Positions 20,138-29,703 of a stretch of DNA of 64,000 bases are shown piece after piece (the first letter of the stretch is position 1; each line of letters begins with the position of its first letter). Made by a program: the position numbers and the translations under genes. This DNA comes from Buchnera aphidicola (Anoecia corni). Its GTDB lineage: Bacteria > Pseudomonadota > Gammaproteobacteria > Enterobacterales > Enterobacteriaceae. The notes under the pieces are model-generated. The model ran no database searches. It had not been told where the DNA came from and saw nothing but the letters and a program-made list of their open reading frames with translations. The stretch lies in NCBI RefSeq assembly GCF_964056675.1, contig NZ_OZ060371.1:248001-312000 (forward strand), read 5' to 3'.

Positions 20138-21055
20138 ATGTTAAAAAGAGTAATGATAGTATTATTGTTTATAACAGTATCTTTTACGTTAGGCACAACT
20201 TGGATAGCTATGAAAATAATAGTTTCAACTATACCTCCTATTTTTGCTACAGGTATGCGATTTTTACTTGTTTCACCTTTATTAATTGGATTATCAGTAT
20301 TTAATAAAGCCCCTTTTTTGTTTCCAAAAGAACAAAGATGGTTTCAATTAGTAATTACTTTATTTTATTTTTCAATTCCATTTTCTTTAATGCTATATGG
20401 AGGTATTTATGTAAATGCGGGATTAGCAGCTTTAATATTTTCTATTATGCCAGTGATGGTGCTGGTTATGTCAATGATTTTTTTGAAAGAAACAGTTAAA
20501 GATGTACAGATTATTGGTTTATTTATATCAATATTATCTTTTTTTGCGGTATTGTTTTATGAAATTTTATATGGTAAAAAAGATTCTATTTATGGTATTA
20601 TTGCTATTATTCTTTCATTAATTAGTCATTCTATAGTGTACGTTCAGTGTAAAAAGAATTATAATAATTTATCTGTTTTAACTTTTAACACAATTCCTTC
20701 GTTATTAACTGGAATTTTGTTAACCTCAATATCTTTATTTTATGAAAAACCGATTATTTATAATTTTTCTTATAGTTCGATATTAGCTCTATGGTATCTT
20801 TCTAATTTTTCTGGATTTTTTGGGGTTTTATCGTATTTTTATCTTCAAAAACAAGTAAGTTCTTTTTTTTCTTCTATAATCTTTGTTATTTTTCCTATTA
20901 TAGCTTTAATTATAGAATATTACATGTATAATGTTTTATTTGCAACACAGGAATTATATTCTATAATAACATTGATGCTAGGAATAGTATTAGTTTTTAT
21001 TCCTAGAAATATTATAAGAAATAGAAGAATAAATTTTATTTATAACGATAAATAA
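20138..21055 (+). CDS. EamA/DMT-family transporter, YedA-like
   Basis: This 305-residue polytopic membrane protein has about ten hydrophobic segments in two EamA repeats. Family features include GTTWIAMKIIVSTIPPIFATGMRF near the N-terminus and the repeat-end IMPVMVLVMSMIFLKETV. The start at 20138 is chosen for the strong ribosome site. YedA-type exporters are among the few transporters kept by Buchnera and have been discussed as metabolite or amino-acid exporters, but the substrate is unknown. Its position beside the trp genes is suggestive only. No frameshift or truncation is visible. Confidence 0.85.
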   Translation: MLKRVMIVLLFITVSFTLGTTWIAMKIIVSTIPPIFATGMRFLLVSPLLIGLSVFNKAPFLFPKEQRWFQLVITLFYFSIPFSLMLYGGIYVNAGLAALIFSIMPVMVLVMSMIFLKETVKDVQIIGLFISILSFFAVLFYEILYGKKDSIYGIIAIILSLISHSIVYVQCKKNYNNLSVLTFNTIPSLLTGILLTSISLFYEKPIIYNFSYSSILALWYLSNFSGFFGVLSYFYLQKQVSSFFSSIIFVIFPIIALIIEYYMYNVLFATQELYSIITLMLGIVLVFIPRNIIRNRRINFIYNDK

Positions 21056-21127
21056 AAGATTTAACTTTCTAATTAATTTTGATCAAATTATTTAATTTAA
21101 TTTATTTCCTGTTATATACTATTTATA

Positions 21128-21889
21128 ATGAAAAAAAAAATACAAAAGTTGATTGCGCATTTAGGATATGGTTCAAGGAGAAAAATAGAAAGTTATATAC
21201 GAAATAAGTCTATTTTAGTGAATGGAAAAGTGGTAACAATAGGCGATAGATATGATTATAAAAGTATAAAACAGTTAAATATTAATGGAAAAGAAATTAG
21301 AGTGGATAAACTATCCGTTATAAATGCTAGATTAATTTTATATAATAAACCAGAAGGAGAAATTTGTTCTAGAGATGATTTCTACGTTAATAATAGTGTA
21401 TTTAATAGACTTCCTATATTAAAAAATAATCGTTGGATAAGTATTGGTCGATTAGATTTAAATAGTAGTGGACTATTATTATTTACAACTGATGGGGATA
21501 TAGCTCATAGATTTATGCATCCTAGTTTTCAGATTAAAAGAGAATATCTTGTTCGAGTTTTTGGGAAAATAAGTGAGAAAAAAATAAGTATATTAAGTTC
21601 TGGTGTTAAGATTCAAAATAAATATTGTAAGTTTAGTAGTATAGAGTGTGTAAAAAGAAAAAAAAATATGTGGTTTAAAGTATCTCTGTATGAAGGAAGA
21701 AATCGTGAAGTTAGACGTTTATGGAATGCTGTAAATGTACAAGTTAGTAGATTGATTAGAATAAGGTATGGCGATTTCACTCTTCCTAAAACATTACCTT
21801 TAAAGAAATGGATTGAGTTAAATTTAAATGATTTGGTGTGTTCACAAGAAACTAATACAAAATTAATTAATAGGTATATGAAGTATTAA
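21128..21889 (+). CDS. rluB: 23S rRNA pseudouridine synthase RluB
   Basis: RluB makes pseudouridine 2605 of 23S rRNA (E. coli numbering). The N-terminal S4 domain (residues 3-60, KIQKLIAHLGYGSRRKIESY) binds rRNA. The catalytic Asp110 lies in GRLDLNSSGLLLFT. The closing EGRNREVRRLW motif of the RsuA family is complete. The length of 253 residues reflects loss of the long basic C-terminal tail of E. coli RluB (291). It lies 70 bases after the transporter on the same strand. RluE and RsuA are less likely because of the S4 domain and the motif spacing. Confidence 0.92.
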   Translation: MKKKIQKLIAHLGYGSRRKIESYIRNKSILVNGKVVTIGDRYDYKSIKQLNINGKEIRVDKLSVINARLILYNKPEGEICSRDDFYVNNSVFNRLPILKNNRWISIGRLDLNSSGLLLFTTDGDIAHRFMHPSFQIKREYLVRVFGKISEKKISILSSGVKIQNKYCKFSSIECVKRKKNMWFKVSLYEGRNREVRRLWNAVNVQVSRLIRIRYGDFTLPKTLPLKKWIELNLNDLVCSQETNTKLINRYMKY

Positions 21890-22783
21890 CATTGCTTGTT
21901 TTTTTGAAATTAATAAACGTTTGTGAAAAATGAAACATCTGTTTGATTAATTTTAAAAATAAAATTTTGTTTAAAAATGAATTTAAATAATATTTTTTAT
22001 AAATTAACAAAAGTATGCATTTTTTATATAAGTAAAATTTATTATATATAGAAAATAATGTGTATAATATATATATGCTTATATTGACATATTAAAAACA
22101 TATATATAACTTATACTCAACATGTCAAGTGTTTTATGTAAACCATAAAAATATTAAATCTATTTTTAATAGATTAACTATTAGTTAAATTTTTTATTAT
22201 GAATAAATTGTTTAATTTTAATTAAATATATATAGTTATTTTTTTTTAAATATATAACTTTAAAATTTTAATCATATAAATTAGTAATTTATTATTTAAG
22301 TGTCATATATATAGTTTTAACTTGAAAGTTATATTTTTTTAAATTATATTTTGAATATATATATATATATTTGTATATGTGAGACTCAGTATTTTAAACT
22401 ATATATATTTATTTAAATAAAATTAAACTTTTTATATAATTTTTAGCAAATATTTTTTTAAGACAGAATAACAATTTTATTTAATAGCAGTTTTTTATAT
22501 TTTACTATTTTATACATAAGTTACATTAATGTAATTTAAATTGATGTTTCATGTGAATTTATTTTTAATAATATTAAAATCATTTTTTTACAACAATGTT
22601 ATTTTATATTAACAAATTATACTAATTTTTTAATTTTTTAATTTTTTAATTTTTTAATTTAATTATGCAATAATTAAAAGTGATAGTTGTAGTTTAAATA
22701 GATGTATATTTAATAAAATATTAAATAATAACAATGATTTTCTTTAATTATATTTAATTACAGATTTGTAATGATAATTATCT
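21890..22783. other. Gene-free 0.9 kb between rluB and suhB
   Basis: The genes converge on 894 bases without coding signal. The stretch includes a tandem repeat at 22624-22660 and a 14-bp palindrome at 22521-22534 (TTACATT/AATGTAA). In E. coli sohB and topA lie close to rluB, so this may be their eroded site. Confidence 0.55.
22624..22660. repeat. Tandem repeat, unit AATTTTTT, four copies plus part of a fifth
   Basis: Four exact 8-base units are followed by AATTT. This is a simple-sequence repeat typical of slippage in A/T-rich spacers. Confidence 0.9.
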
Positions 22784-23563
22784 TTAAAATTCTAATATTT
22801 CTTCTATTATTGAAATAGATTTAAAGTTTCCTAATAAAAATAGTTTTTCGTTTTTATATATATTATCAGTATTTATTGATTTAATTAATCCTCCTGATTC
22901 TCTAATTTGTAATTCTCCAATATAAAGGTTGTAATTTTTTTTATCGAAGTTAAATAGACATGTAATTTTTCCAGCTGCAACATATGCTAAATCTAATAGA
23001 AAAGAACCGGAATTTCTAATAATAATTTTTTTTAAAATCAATTTTTCTAATATTCGAGTATAATAAGTTAACATTTTTTTATTGATGTTAGTAGGGTAGT
23101 GCATAGAAACGATTAAATTATTATCATTTATATTAGAACAACGCATACGATACCCGTTTAATTGTGATCCTTGGCCTTTTACAGAAGTAAACAGGTCATT
23201 TTTTATTGGATCATAAATAACTGAAATTTCTATTTTATTTTTTATAATAACTGATATACCAATACAAAAATGAGGGATATTGTTAACAAAATTTTCCATT
23301 CCGTTTAATGTGTTAACAATCCAATAAACATTATTTATATTTAATTTTGTAGAAATAACTTTATTTCTTAACAAAATATGATTTGGATAAGATTTTTGTA
23401 TAGTAAAAAAAATGTTTTTTTCTAACATATACATTATTTTTTTTACGATATATAGAATATTCTCTTTTTTTTCTTTTTCTAATTTTTTTCTATCATAATT
23501 TTGTAGAAGAAAATTTCCGCTTTTTCGTATAGCTCGAATAGCTATATGTAGTATTGGGTGCAT
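22784..23563 (-). CDS. suhB: SuhB, inositol-monophosphatase fold with all metal ligands replaced
   Basis: The protein is collinear with E. coli SuhB through MHPILHIAIRAIRKSGN, the HFCIGISV core, YDPIKNDLFTSVKGQGSQLNGYR and DLAYVAAG. Its length (259 against 267) is close. The catalytic metal ligands are all lost: Glu67, Asp84, Asp87 and Asp212 of E. coli are Asn67, Asn84, Asn87 and Asn212. The DPLDGT motif reads NTLNGM, and PWD reads NYN. It should therefore have no phosphatase activity. In E. coli SuhB also works with NusA in rRNA antitermination, and an Asp87Asn mutant is reported to keep biological function. A full-length, catalytically dead protein suggests that only this second role is kept. 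Confidence 0.9.
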   Translation of the reverse strand: MHPILHIAIRAIRKSGNFLLQNYDRKKLEKEKKENILYIVKKIMYMLEKNIFFTIQKSYPNHILLRNKVISTKLNINNVYWIVNTLNGMENFVNNIPHFCIGISVIIKNKIEISVIYDPIKNDLFTSVKGQGSQLNGYRMRCSNINDNNLIVSMHYPTNINKKMLTYYTRILEKLILKKIIIRNSGSFLLDLAYVAAGKITCLFNFDKKNYNLYIGELQIRESGGLIKSINTDNIYKNEKLFLLGNFKSISIIEEILEF

Positions 23564-23790
23564 TTAATGTCCTTTTTGTATTTAAATAAAAATTTAATTA
23601 TTTATAACAAAGTTATTGTGTAAGATACAGATAAAAATAAAACTTTATATAATATTAAATATATTTACTTTAAATTTTATAATTTAAATTTGCGTAATGC
23701 CAAGTTTACCTTGATATTTAAAAAATTAGAATAATATTTATATAATAATTTTTATAAACAAACTATTTATTTTTGTTAATTAAACTATAT

Positions 23791-24840
23791 ATGATAAATA
23801 AAATTAATTTACTAGATTTAGATAAACAACAAATGTACCGTTTTTTTCTCAGCATAGGAGAAAAACAATTTCGTGTGAATCAGATAATGAACTGGATATA
23901 TAAATATTATTGTAACGATTTTAACAAAATGACGAATTTAAATTTATCATTGAAAAAGAAACTTAATGATATAGCCTGCATATATAGTCCTAAATTTTTA
24001 AAAGAACAAATATCTCTTGATGGAACTATTAAATGGAGTGTTGAAATTGGTAATAAGTTAATTGAAACTATTTATATTCCAGAAAAAAAAAGATCTACTA
24101 TATGTGTTTCTTCGCAAATAGGTTGTGTATTAAAATGCAAATTTTGTTCTACTGGATATCAAGGATTTAATGGAAATCTATCTATTTCTGAAATAATTGG
24201 TCAAATATGGAATGCTTCGAGAATAATAAAAAATAAAAGTAGCAAAAAAAATACATCTATTACTAACATTGTTTTTATGGGAATGGGTGAACCGTTATTA
24301 AATATAAAAAATTTAATTCCAGCGTTAAAAATTATTACAGATAGTTCTTGTTTTAATATTTCTAAAAGAAGAGTTACTGTTTCTACTTCTGGAATTGTTT
24401 CGGGTTTAAAGATATTAAGAAATACAATAGATGTAAATTTAGCTATTTCATTACACGCATCAAATGATAAAATAAGAAATTTAATAATGCCTATTAATAA
24501 AAAATATAGTATTGAATCTATTTTATCTGAAGTAAGAAAATATTTAAAAACATCTAAAGCTAATCATGGGGGTGTTACAATAGAATACGTAATGTTAAAA
24601 AATATTAATGATTCTTTAAATAATGCAAAAGAATTAGCAGTATTGTTAAAAAATATACCTAGTAAAATTAATTTAATTCCTTGGAATCATTTTATTGGAA
24701 CTAATTACAAGAGTAGTTCTTACAATACAATTATAAATTTTTCTAAAATATTAAAAAAACAAGGATTCATTACTACTATTCGAAAAAATAGAGGAGAAGA
24801 TATAAAAGCGGCTTGTGGTCAATTAGTAGGAAAAATGTAA
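23791..24840 (+). CDS. rlmN: 23S rRNA / tRNA adenine-C2 methyltransferase RlmN
   Basis: RlmN methylates A2503 of 23S rRNA and A37 of some tRNAs by radical SAM chemistry. From ATG 23791 (349 residues) the radical SAM cysteines are Cys112, Cys116 and Cys119 (CVLKCKFC). MGMGEPLLN follows, and the mechanism-based cysteine near the C-terminus lies in AACGQLVG. The frame is also open to a TTG at 23773, but the ATG fits better. In E. coli the order is rlmN-pilF-rodZ-ispG-hisS. Here the space to hisS is 538 bases and ispG is absent. Confidence 0.94.
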   Translation: MINKINLLDLDKQQMYRFFLSIGEKQFRVNQIMNWIYKYYCNDFNKMTNLNLSLKKKLNDIACIYSPKFLKEQISLDGTIKWSVEIGNKLIETIYIPEKKRSTICVSSQIGCVLKCKFCSTGYQGFNGNLSISEIIGQIWNASRIIKNKSSKKNTSITNIVFMGMGEPLLNIKNLIPALKIITDSSCFNISKRRVTVSTSGIVSGLKILRNTIDVNLAISLHASNDKIRNLIMPINKKYSIESILSEVRKYLKTSKANHGGVTIEYVMLKNINDSLNNAKELAVLLKNIPSKINLIPWNHFIGTNYKSSSYNTIINFSKILKKQGFITTIRKNRGEDIKAACGQLVGKM

Positions 24841-25378
24841 GCTATATAATACATAAATGTTATTAATTTAGAAGTTATTTTAGAAAAATAATTATCATTC
24901 TAATTATATAAAAACATATCTAAGTTATATATATAATTAATGATAGGTTGTTTTATATAGAATTATTAATTGAAATAATTAGTTATTCACATAAATACAT
25001 TATTATAAGATTAGAATATAATATACATTTTTTATTTACAACTTAAATATATAAAATATAAAATTACCGAGAAATTTCATAGGATATTATCTATTTTCAC
25101 AGATTTATTATTTTAATAAAAAATTAATGATTATTGAAAAACATATATATTTATTAAAGTGCAATGCTGATGGACATTAAAAGGATTCAAAAAACATACG
25201 TAGTTAAGCTTTAATTTTCTTTGTTTATTTTAATAATATAAATTTGTATAGATATTATAAAAAATAACGTTCAGATTTTTTTCATGCTTAATGTTAGATT
25301 TTATAATATTGCTAATTCACTTTAGATAAAAATTTATTAAATAAATACAATATGATAAAATAATGTTATTCAGAATAA
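24841..25378. other. Spacer rlmN / hisS (site of ispG in relatives)
   Basis: These 538 bases have no coding frame. A slightly less A/T-rich patch at 25160-25215 contains a 16-codon frame whose product (MLMDIKRIQKT...) faintly recalls the start of IspG, too weakly to call. Promoters for hisS are expected but not identified. Confidence 0.5.
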
Positions 25379-26671
25379 ATGATTTTAAATATAGTGAAAA
25401 GTATAAAACAGTCTATTAGAGGATGTTCTGATTATCTACCAGAATATATGAGAATTTGGAGATTTCTAGAAACAAAAATAATAAATGTTCTTAATAGTTA
25501 TTGCTATAATGAAATCCAATTTCCAATAATTGAGAATACAGAGTTATTTCAACGAACTATTGGAGTAAGTACAGATATTTTACTTAAAGAAATGTATAGT
25601 TTCAAAGATAAGAAAAATAACAGCATTACTTTAAGACCTGAGGGTACTATTGGATGTGTTCGAACAATAATAGAAAATAAATTAAATAGTATTACTGAAA
25701 ATAGGTTATGGTATGTTGGTCCTATGTTTAGATATGAACGTCCTCAGAAAGGAAGATATCGTCAGTTTAATCAATTAGGAATAGAAGTGTTTGGAATTAG
25801 CGAACCAGAAATTGAATTAGAATTATTAATGATATTTTCTCGTTTATTGCATGATTTAAAATTATCTAATTCTGTTTATTTAGAAATAAATTCCATTGGA
25901 TCAAAACGTGCTAGACGTCTATATATAAAAGATTTAGTTATTTTTTTAAAAAAATATGAAAAAAAGTTAGATATAGATTCAAAAAAACGTATTTATACTA
26001 ATCCATTAAGAATATTAGATACTAAGAATAAAGCTATTCAAAGTCTACTTAAAGAAGCTCCAGTAATTCTAGATTATTTAGATGAAAAATCGAAATTTCA
26101 TTTTGAAAAACTATGCTTATTAATGAATAAAGTAAATGTTAAGTATAAGATTAATACGAGATTAGTACGCGGATTAGATTATTATAATGATACTGTGTTC
26201 GAATGGAAAACAAATTCTCTAGGATCTCAAAATACAGTGTGTGGAGGTGGAAGGTATGATACTTTATTTCAACAAATAGGTGGTAAATCAACAAGTGCAG
26301 TAGGATGTGCTGTAGGAATTGAAAGATTAATATTATTAATAAGAAAAGAATCTATGATTTTAAAAGAAGCCGCATCGTTTATAGATATTTACTTATTCTT
26401 TTTAAAAAAGGAAATATATTTTATTGTTTTAAAATTAGCAGAAAATATACGAACAGTTTTTCCTACACTAAAAATTAAAATTGATTTTTTAGTTAGTAAT
26501 ATTAGTAATAAATTAAGAAAAGCAAATAGGTGCAATACTACAGTAGCTTTAATATTAGGTGAGAAAGAAGTTCTTACAAAAACAGTCTTAGTTAAAAACT
26601 TAAAAAATAACATGCAAATGATTGTATCTAAAAAAGAATTAATAAAATATTTAAAAAAAATTTTTTTTTAA
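25379..26671 (+). CDS. hisS: Histidine-tRNA ligase
   Basis: HisS charges tRNA-His. The 430-residue class II synthetase has the N-terminal IRGCSDYLPEY, motif 2 MFRYERPQKGRYRQFNQLG, the histidine-binding RGLDYYNDTVFEW and motif 3 AVGCAVGIERL. The C-terminal anticodon-binding domain is present but diverged. The last codons sit in a run of A8-T9-A9 (26653-26678) that contains the stop TAA. Small slips there would change only the C-terminal tail. glyA follows after 90 bases on the same strand. Confidence 0.95.
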   Translation: MILNIVKSIKQSIRGCSDYLPEYMRIWRFLETKIINVLNSYCYNEIQFPIIENTELFQRTIGVSTDILLKEMYSFKDKKNNSITLRPEGTIGCVRTIIENKLNSITENRLWYVGPMFRYERPQKGRYRQFNQLGIEVFGISEPEIELELLMIFSRLLHDLKLSNSVYLEINSIGSKRARRLYIKDLVIFLKKYEKKLDIDSKKRIYTNPLRILDTKNKAIQSLLKEAPVILDYLDEKSKFHFEKLCLLMNKVNVKYKINTRLVRGLDYYNDTVFEWKTNSLGSQNTVCGGGRYDTLFQQIGGKSTSAVGCAVGIERLILLIRKESMILKEAASFIDIYLFFLKKEIYFIVLKLAENIRTVFPTLKIKIDFLVSNISNKLRKANRCNTTVALILGEKEVLTKTVLVKNLKNNMQMIVSKKELIKYLKKIFF

Positions 26672-26761
26672 AAAAAAATACTTTTACTATTATTTATAGT
26701 TTTTTATTTTTAATAATATTTAATAAAAAATAAATTGTGCATTTAATATATAGAGAAAATA

Positions 26762-28033
26762 ATGATTATTGAAAATAATGATTTAAAAATTCATGATTTA
26801 GATGTATGGAAAATTATAGAAAAAGAAAAAAAAAGACAAGAAGAACATATAGAATTAATTGCATCTGAAAACTATGCTAGTTTTTCTGTTATGCAAGCAC
26901 AAGGATCTTGTTTAACGAATAAATATGCTGAAGGTTATCCACATAAAAGATATTATGGTGGATGCGAGAATGTTGATAAAGTAGAGTTATTAGCTATACA
27001 ACGAGCTAAAGAATTATTTGATGCTGATTATGCTAATGTTCAACCTCATTCTGGATCTCAGGCAAATTTTGCAGTATATTCTGCTTTGCTAAAATCAGGG
27101 GATTTAATATTAGGATTAGCATTAAGCCATGGAGGTCATTTGACTCATGGATCTAAAGTAAATTTTTCAGGGAAAATATTCAATTCTATTGAATATGGAG
27201 TAAACGACTCTGGATTTATAGATTATTCTAAACTAGAAAAAATTGCAATTAATTATAGACCAAAAATGATTATAGGAGGATTTTCTGCTTATTCAAGAAT
27301 ATGTGATTGGGAAAGAATGAGATATATTGCTGACAAAATTGGTGCTTATTTTATAGTAGATATAGCTCATGTTTCTGGTTTAGTAGCAGCAAAATTATAT
27401 CCTAATCCTATTCGTTATGCTCATGTAGTAACAAGTACTACCCATAAAACTTTAGGTGGACCTAGAGGTGGTTTAATTTTGTCAAAAAATCAAAAAAAAA
27501 GTTTTTATCATAAAATTGACATGTCTGTTTTTCCAGGAAGTCAAGGAGGTCCATTAATGCACGTTATAGCTGCTAAAGCTATTGCTTTTAAAGAAGCTAT
27601 GAAACCCGATTTTTTGTCATACCAAAAACAAATTTTAATAAATGCACAATATATGTCTGAAATTTTTATTCAAAACGGTTTTAAAGTTATATCTAATGGA
27701 ACAGATAATCATCTTTTTTTAATAGATTTGAGTTATAAAAACATTACTGGTAAGGAAGCCGAATACTATCTTAGTCGTTCTAATATAATAGTGAATAAAA
27801 ATAGTATTCCTAATGATACAAAAAGTGCTTTTACTTCTTCAGGTATTAGAATAGGAACAGCTGCTATAACCCGTAGGGGATTTAGAAGAAAAGAATCTAA
27901 ACTAGTATCTCATTGGATAATGAAAGTTCTTAATAATATAAATAATATAAATAATATAGACAAAATTGATGAGGTAAAATTAAAAGTAAAAAAATTATGT
28001 GTCTTGTTTCCAGTATATAAGTATATACCATAA
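26762..28033 (+). CDS. glyA: Serine hydroxymethyltransferase
   Basis: GlyA interconverts serine and glycine and charges tetrahydrofolate with one-carbon units. With serC in this window it links glycolysis to C1 metabolism. The PLP lysine is Lys229 in [14 protein letters not shown], and [10 protein letters not shown] and the YAEGYP segment are conserved. At residues 391-399 the protein carries three exact Asn-Asn-Ile repeats encoded by three copies of AATAATATA, near a variable part of the C-terminus. Length is 423 against 417 in E. coli, and the excess roughly equals the repeat. Confidence 0.96.
   Translation: MIIENNDLKIHDLDVWKIIEKEKKRQEEHIELIASENYASFSVMQAQGSCLTNKYAEGYPHKRYYGGCENVDKVELLAIQRAKELFDADYANVQPHSGSQANFAVYSALLKSGDLILGLALSHGGHLTHGSKVNFSGKIFNSIEYGVNDSGFIDYSKLEKIAINYRPKMIIGGFSAYSRICDWERMRYIADKIGAYFIVDIAHVSGLVAAKLYPNPIRYAHVVTSTTHKTLGGPRGGLILSKNQKKSFYHKIDMSVFPGSQGGPLMHVIAAKAIAFKEAMKPDFLSYQKQILINAQYMSEIFIQNGFKVISNGTDNHLFLIDLSYKNITGKEAEYYLSRSNIIVNKNSIPNDTKSAFTSSGIRIGTAAITRRGFRRKESKLVSHWIMKVLNNINNINNIDKIDEVKLKVKKLCVLFPVYKYIP
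27932..27958 (+). repeat. In-frame tandem repeat in glyA, unit AATAATATA, three copies
   Basis: Three exact 9-base copies encode Asn-Asn-Ile three times near the GlyA C-terminus. The unit is a multiple of three, so copy-number change keeps the frame. Confidence 0.9.
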
Positions 28034-28674
28034 CTTATTTAATTTTAAAGTAGAATAATTAAGTATACTTTAAACTTACAAAATTTTTTTTACAGAAAAA
28101 ATAATTTATATATATATATATTTCATTAATAAATATGGAATAAAATTATAAATAAAATATATATATATGTATTAAAAATAGTATATCAATATTTTAAGTT
28201 TAGCTGTATTTATATTTAAAATGTAAATAAGTTTAACTATTAATTAAAAATTAATGATGTTTATTTATTTAATGTAAACATTATTTATGTATTTATCATA
28301 TTAGTAATTTATATATTATTTTTTTATTAAAATAAAAATTTTTAGTAAGATGTTTTACTATTTTTATGAAGATATGGCTTTTACTATAGTAAAAATATCT
28401 TTAACGTAAATATTGATATGTATAAATGAATAGAAGTTATCTATTTTTTTAGATTCTAAAATAGATTAAAGTTTAAAAATAATTTTCTAGTTATTTCTTT
28501 TGAGAAAAAATATTTTTTTACTAAAATAACGATTTTTTATATAGAGTTTTACATTATTTTTAGCATTAATAATTAAATTTATATTGTAAGTACGTTACAT
28601 AAATTTTAAGTTTTATGTAACGTTATAAACTATTTTTTTCATATAAAAAATTATATATATATGTATTTTTTAAT
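28034..28674. other. Spacer glyA / bioB
   Basis: The convergent genes glyA and bioB leave 641 bases with no coding signal. The one clear structure is the 12-bp hairpin at 28592-28623. bioD, often beside bioB in Buchnera, is not here. Confidence 0.55.
28592..28623. terminator. Perfect 12-bp hairpin between convergent glyA and bioB
   Basis: Arms ACGTTACATAAA and TTTATGTAACGT are separated by an 8-base loop. A T7 run follows about 11 bases later on the plus strand. It lies 51 bases past the bioB stop. It is a candidate terminator, possibly working in both directions. Confidence 0.6.
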
Positions 28675-29703
28675 TTAAATAGTTGCGTTATAATACATTT
28701 TTTTAGTATTATTTTTTTTATTTTTTGTAATTATGTTTATATTTTTATTTTTTTTATCGGTTATTGTATTTTTGAAATTTAGTCCTAGTTTTTTGAATAA
28801 TTGAAGATCATTTTCTTTATCTGGATTTTTTGTTGTTAATAGTTTACAACCATAAAATACAGAATTAGCTCCTGCTATAAAACACATTGCTTGGGTTTGT
28901 TCGTTCATATTTTTTCTTCCAGCAGATAATCTAATATAGGAAGAAGGGAATATAATTCTCGTAACTGCGATTACTCGAATTAGCTCAAACGGATCTATAG
29001 GTTGATAATTTTCCATAGGAGTTCCTTTTGTTCTTACTAGCATATTTATTGGTATGCTTTCTGGTGGACTAGGAAGATTTAATAATTCCATAAGTAGTTC
29101 TATTCTATCTTGAACAGTTTCTCCTAGTCCTATTATTCCTCCTGAACAGATTTTTATTCCATTTTTTCTTACATTTTCTAATGTTCTTAATCTATCTTCA
29201 TATTTTCTAGTAGTAATTATATTTTTATAAAATTTAGGAGAAGTATCTAAATTATGATTATAAAAGTCTAATCCAGCACGAGCTAATCTTTTAGCTTGTA
29301 GATTTGTTAAACTTCCTAATGTCATGCATGTTTCCATGCCCATATTTTTAATTTTTTTTATTATTTTTTCTAAATATGGAATATGTTGTTCAGATGGAGA
29401 TTTCCAAGCTGCTCCTAAGCAAAATCGGTCTGAACCTGATAGTTTTGCTTTTTTAGCTTCTAAAAGAACTTTTTTTAATTCTAATAATTTTTCTTTTTTT
29501 ATATTTGTTTTATAATGTGCGCTTTGTGGACAATATTTACAATCTTCAGGGCAAGATCCTGTTTTGATTGATAGTAAAGTGCTTATTTGTAAAGTATTAG
29601 GAGGAAAGTTTTTTCTATGTATAGTTTGAGATAAAAATAACAGTTCTAAAAGAGGTAATTTAAATAACTGTTGAATTTTTTTTAAAGTCCAAATTTTTTT
29701 CAT
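28675..29703 (-). CDS. bioB: Biotin synthase
   Basis: BioB converts dethiobiotin to biotin by radical SAM chemistry. The radical SAM cysteines are Cys51, Cys55 and Cys58 ([14 protein letters not shown]). [11 protein letters not shown], the GGIIGLGET loop and the arginine-bearing YIRLSAGR are conserved, so it looks functional. Length is 342 against 346 in E. coli, and the tail is lysine and asparagine rich. bioA and bioD, expected next to it in relatives, are missing on both sides. This enzyme would then depend on dethiobiotin made elsewhere. Confidence 0.95.
   Translation of the reverse strand: MKKIWTLKKIQQLFKLPLLELLFLSQTIHRKNFPPNTLQISTLLSIKTGSCPEDCKYCPQSAHYKTNIKKEKLLELKKVLLEAKKAKLSGSDRFCLGAAWKSPSEQHIPYLEKIIKKIKNMGMETCMTLGSLTNLQAKRLARAGLDFYNHNLDTSPKFYKNIITTRKYEDRLRTLENVRKNGIKICSGGIIGLGETVQDRIELLMELLNLPSPPESIPINMLVRTKGTPMENYQPIDPFELIRVIAVTRIIFPSSYIRLSAGRKNMNEQTQAMCFIAGANSVFYGCKLLTTKNPDKENDLQLFKKLGLNFKNTITDKKNKNINIITKNKKNNTKKMYYNATI

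Noticed and set aside
22624..22660. CRISPR-like repeat array
   Set aside because: The 8-base units are directly adjacent with no spacers, so this is a simple-sequence repeat.
22784..23563. suhB as a pseudogene
   Set aside because: The frame is full length, core motifs outside the metal site are conserved, and no stops or frameshifts occur.
25164..25214. A 16-codon frame (MLMDIKRIQKT...) as a remnant of the start of ispG
   Set aside because: The likeness is limited to a few residues and the rest of the gene is absent. Chance similarity is likely in this short stretch.
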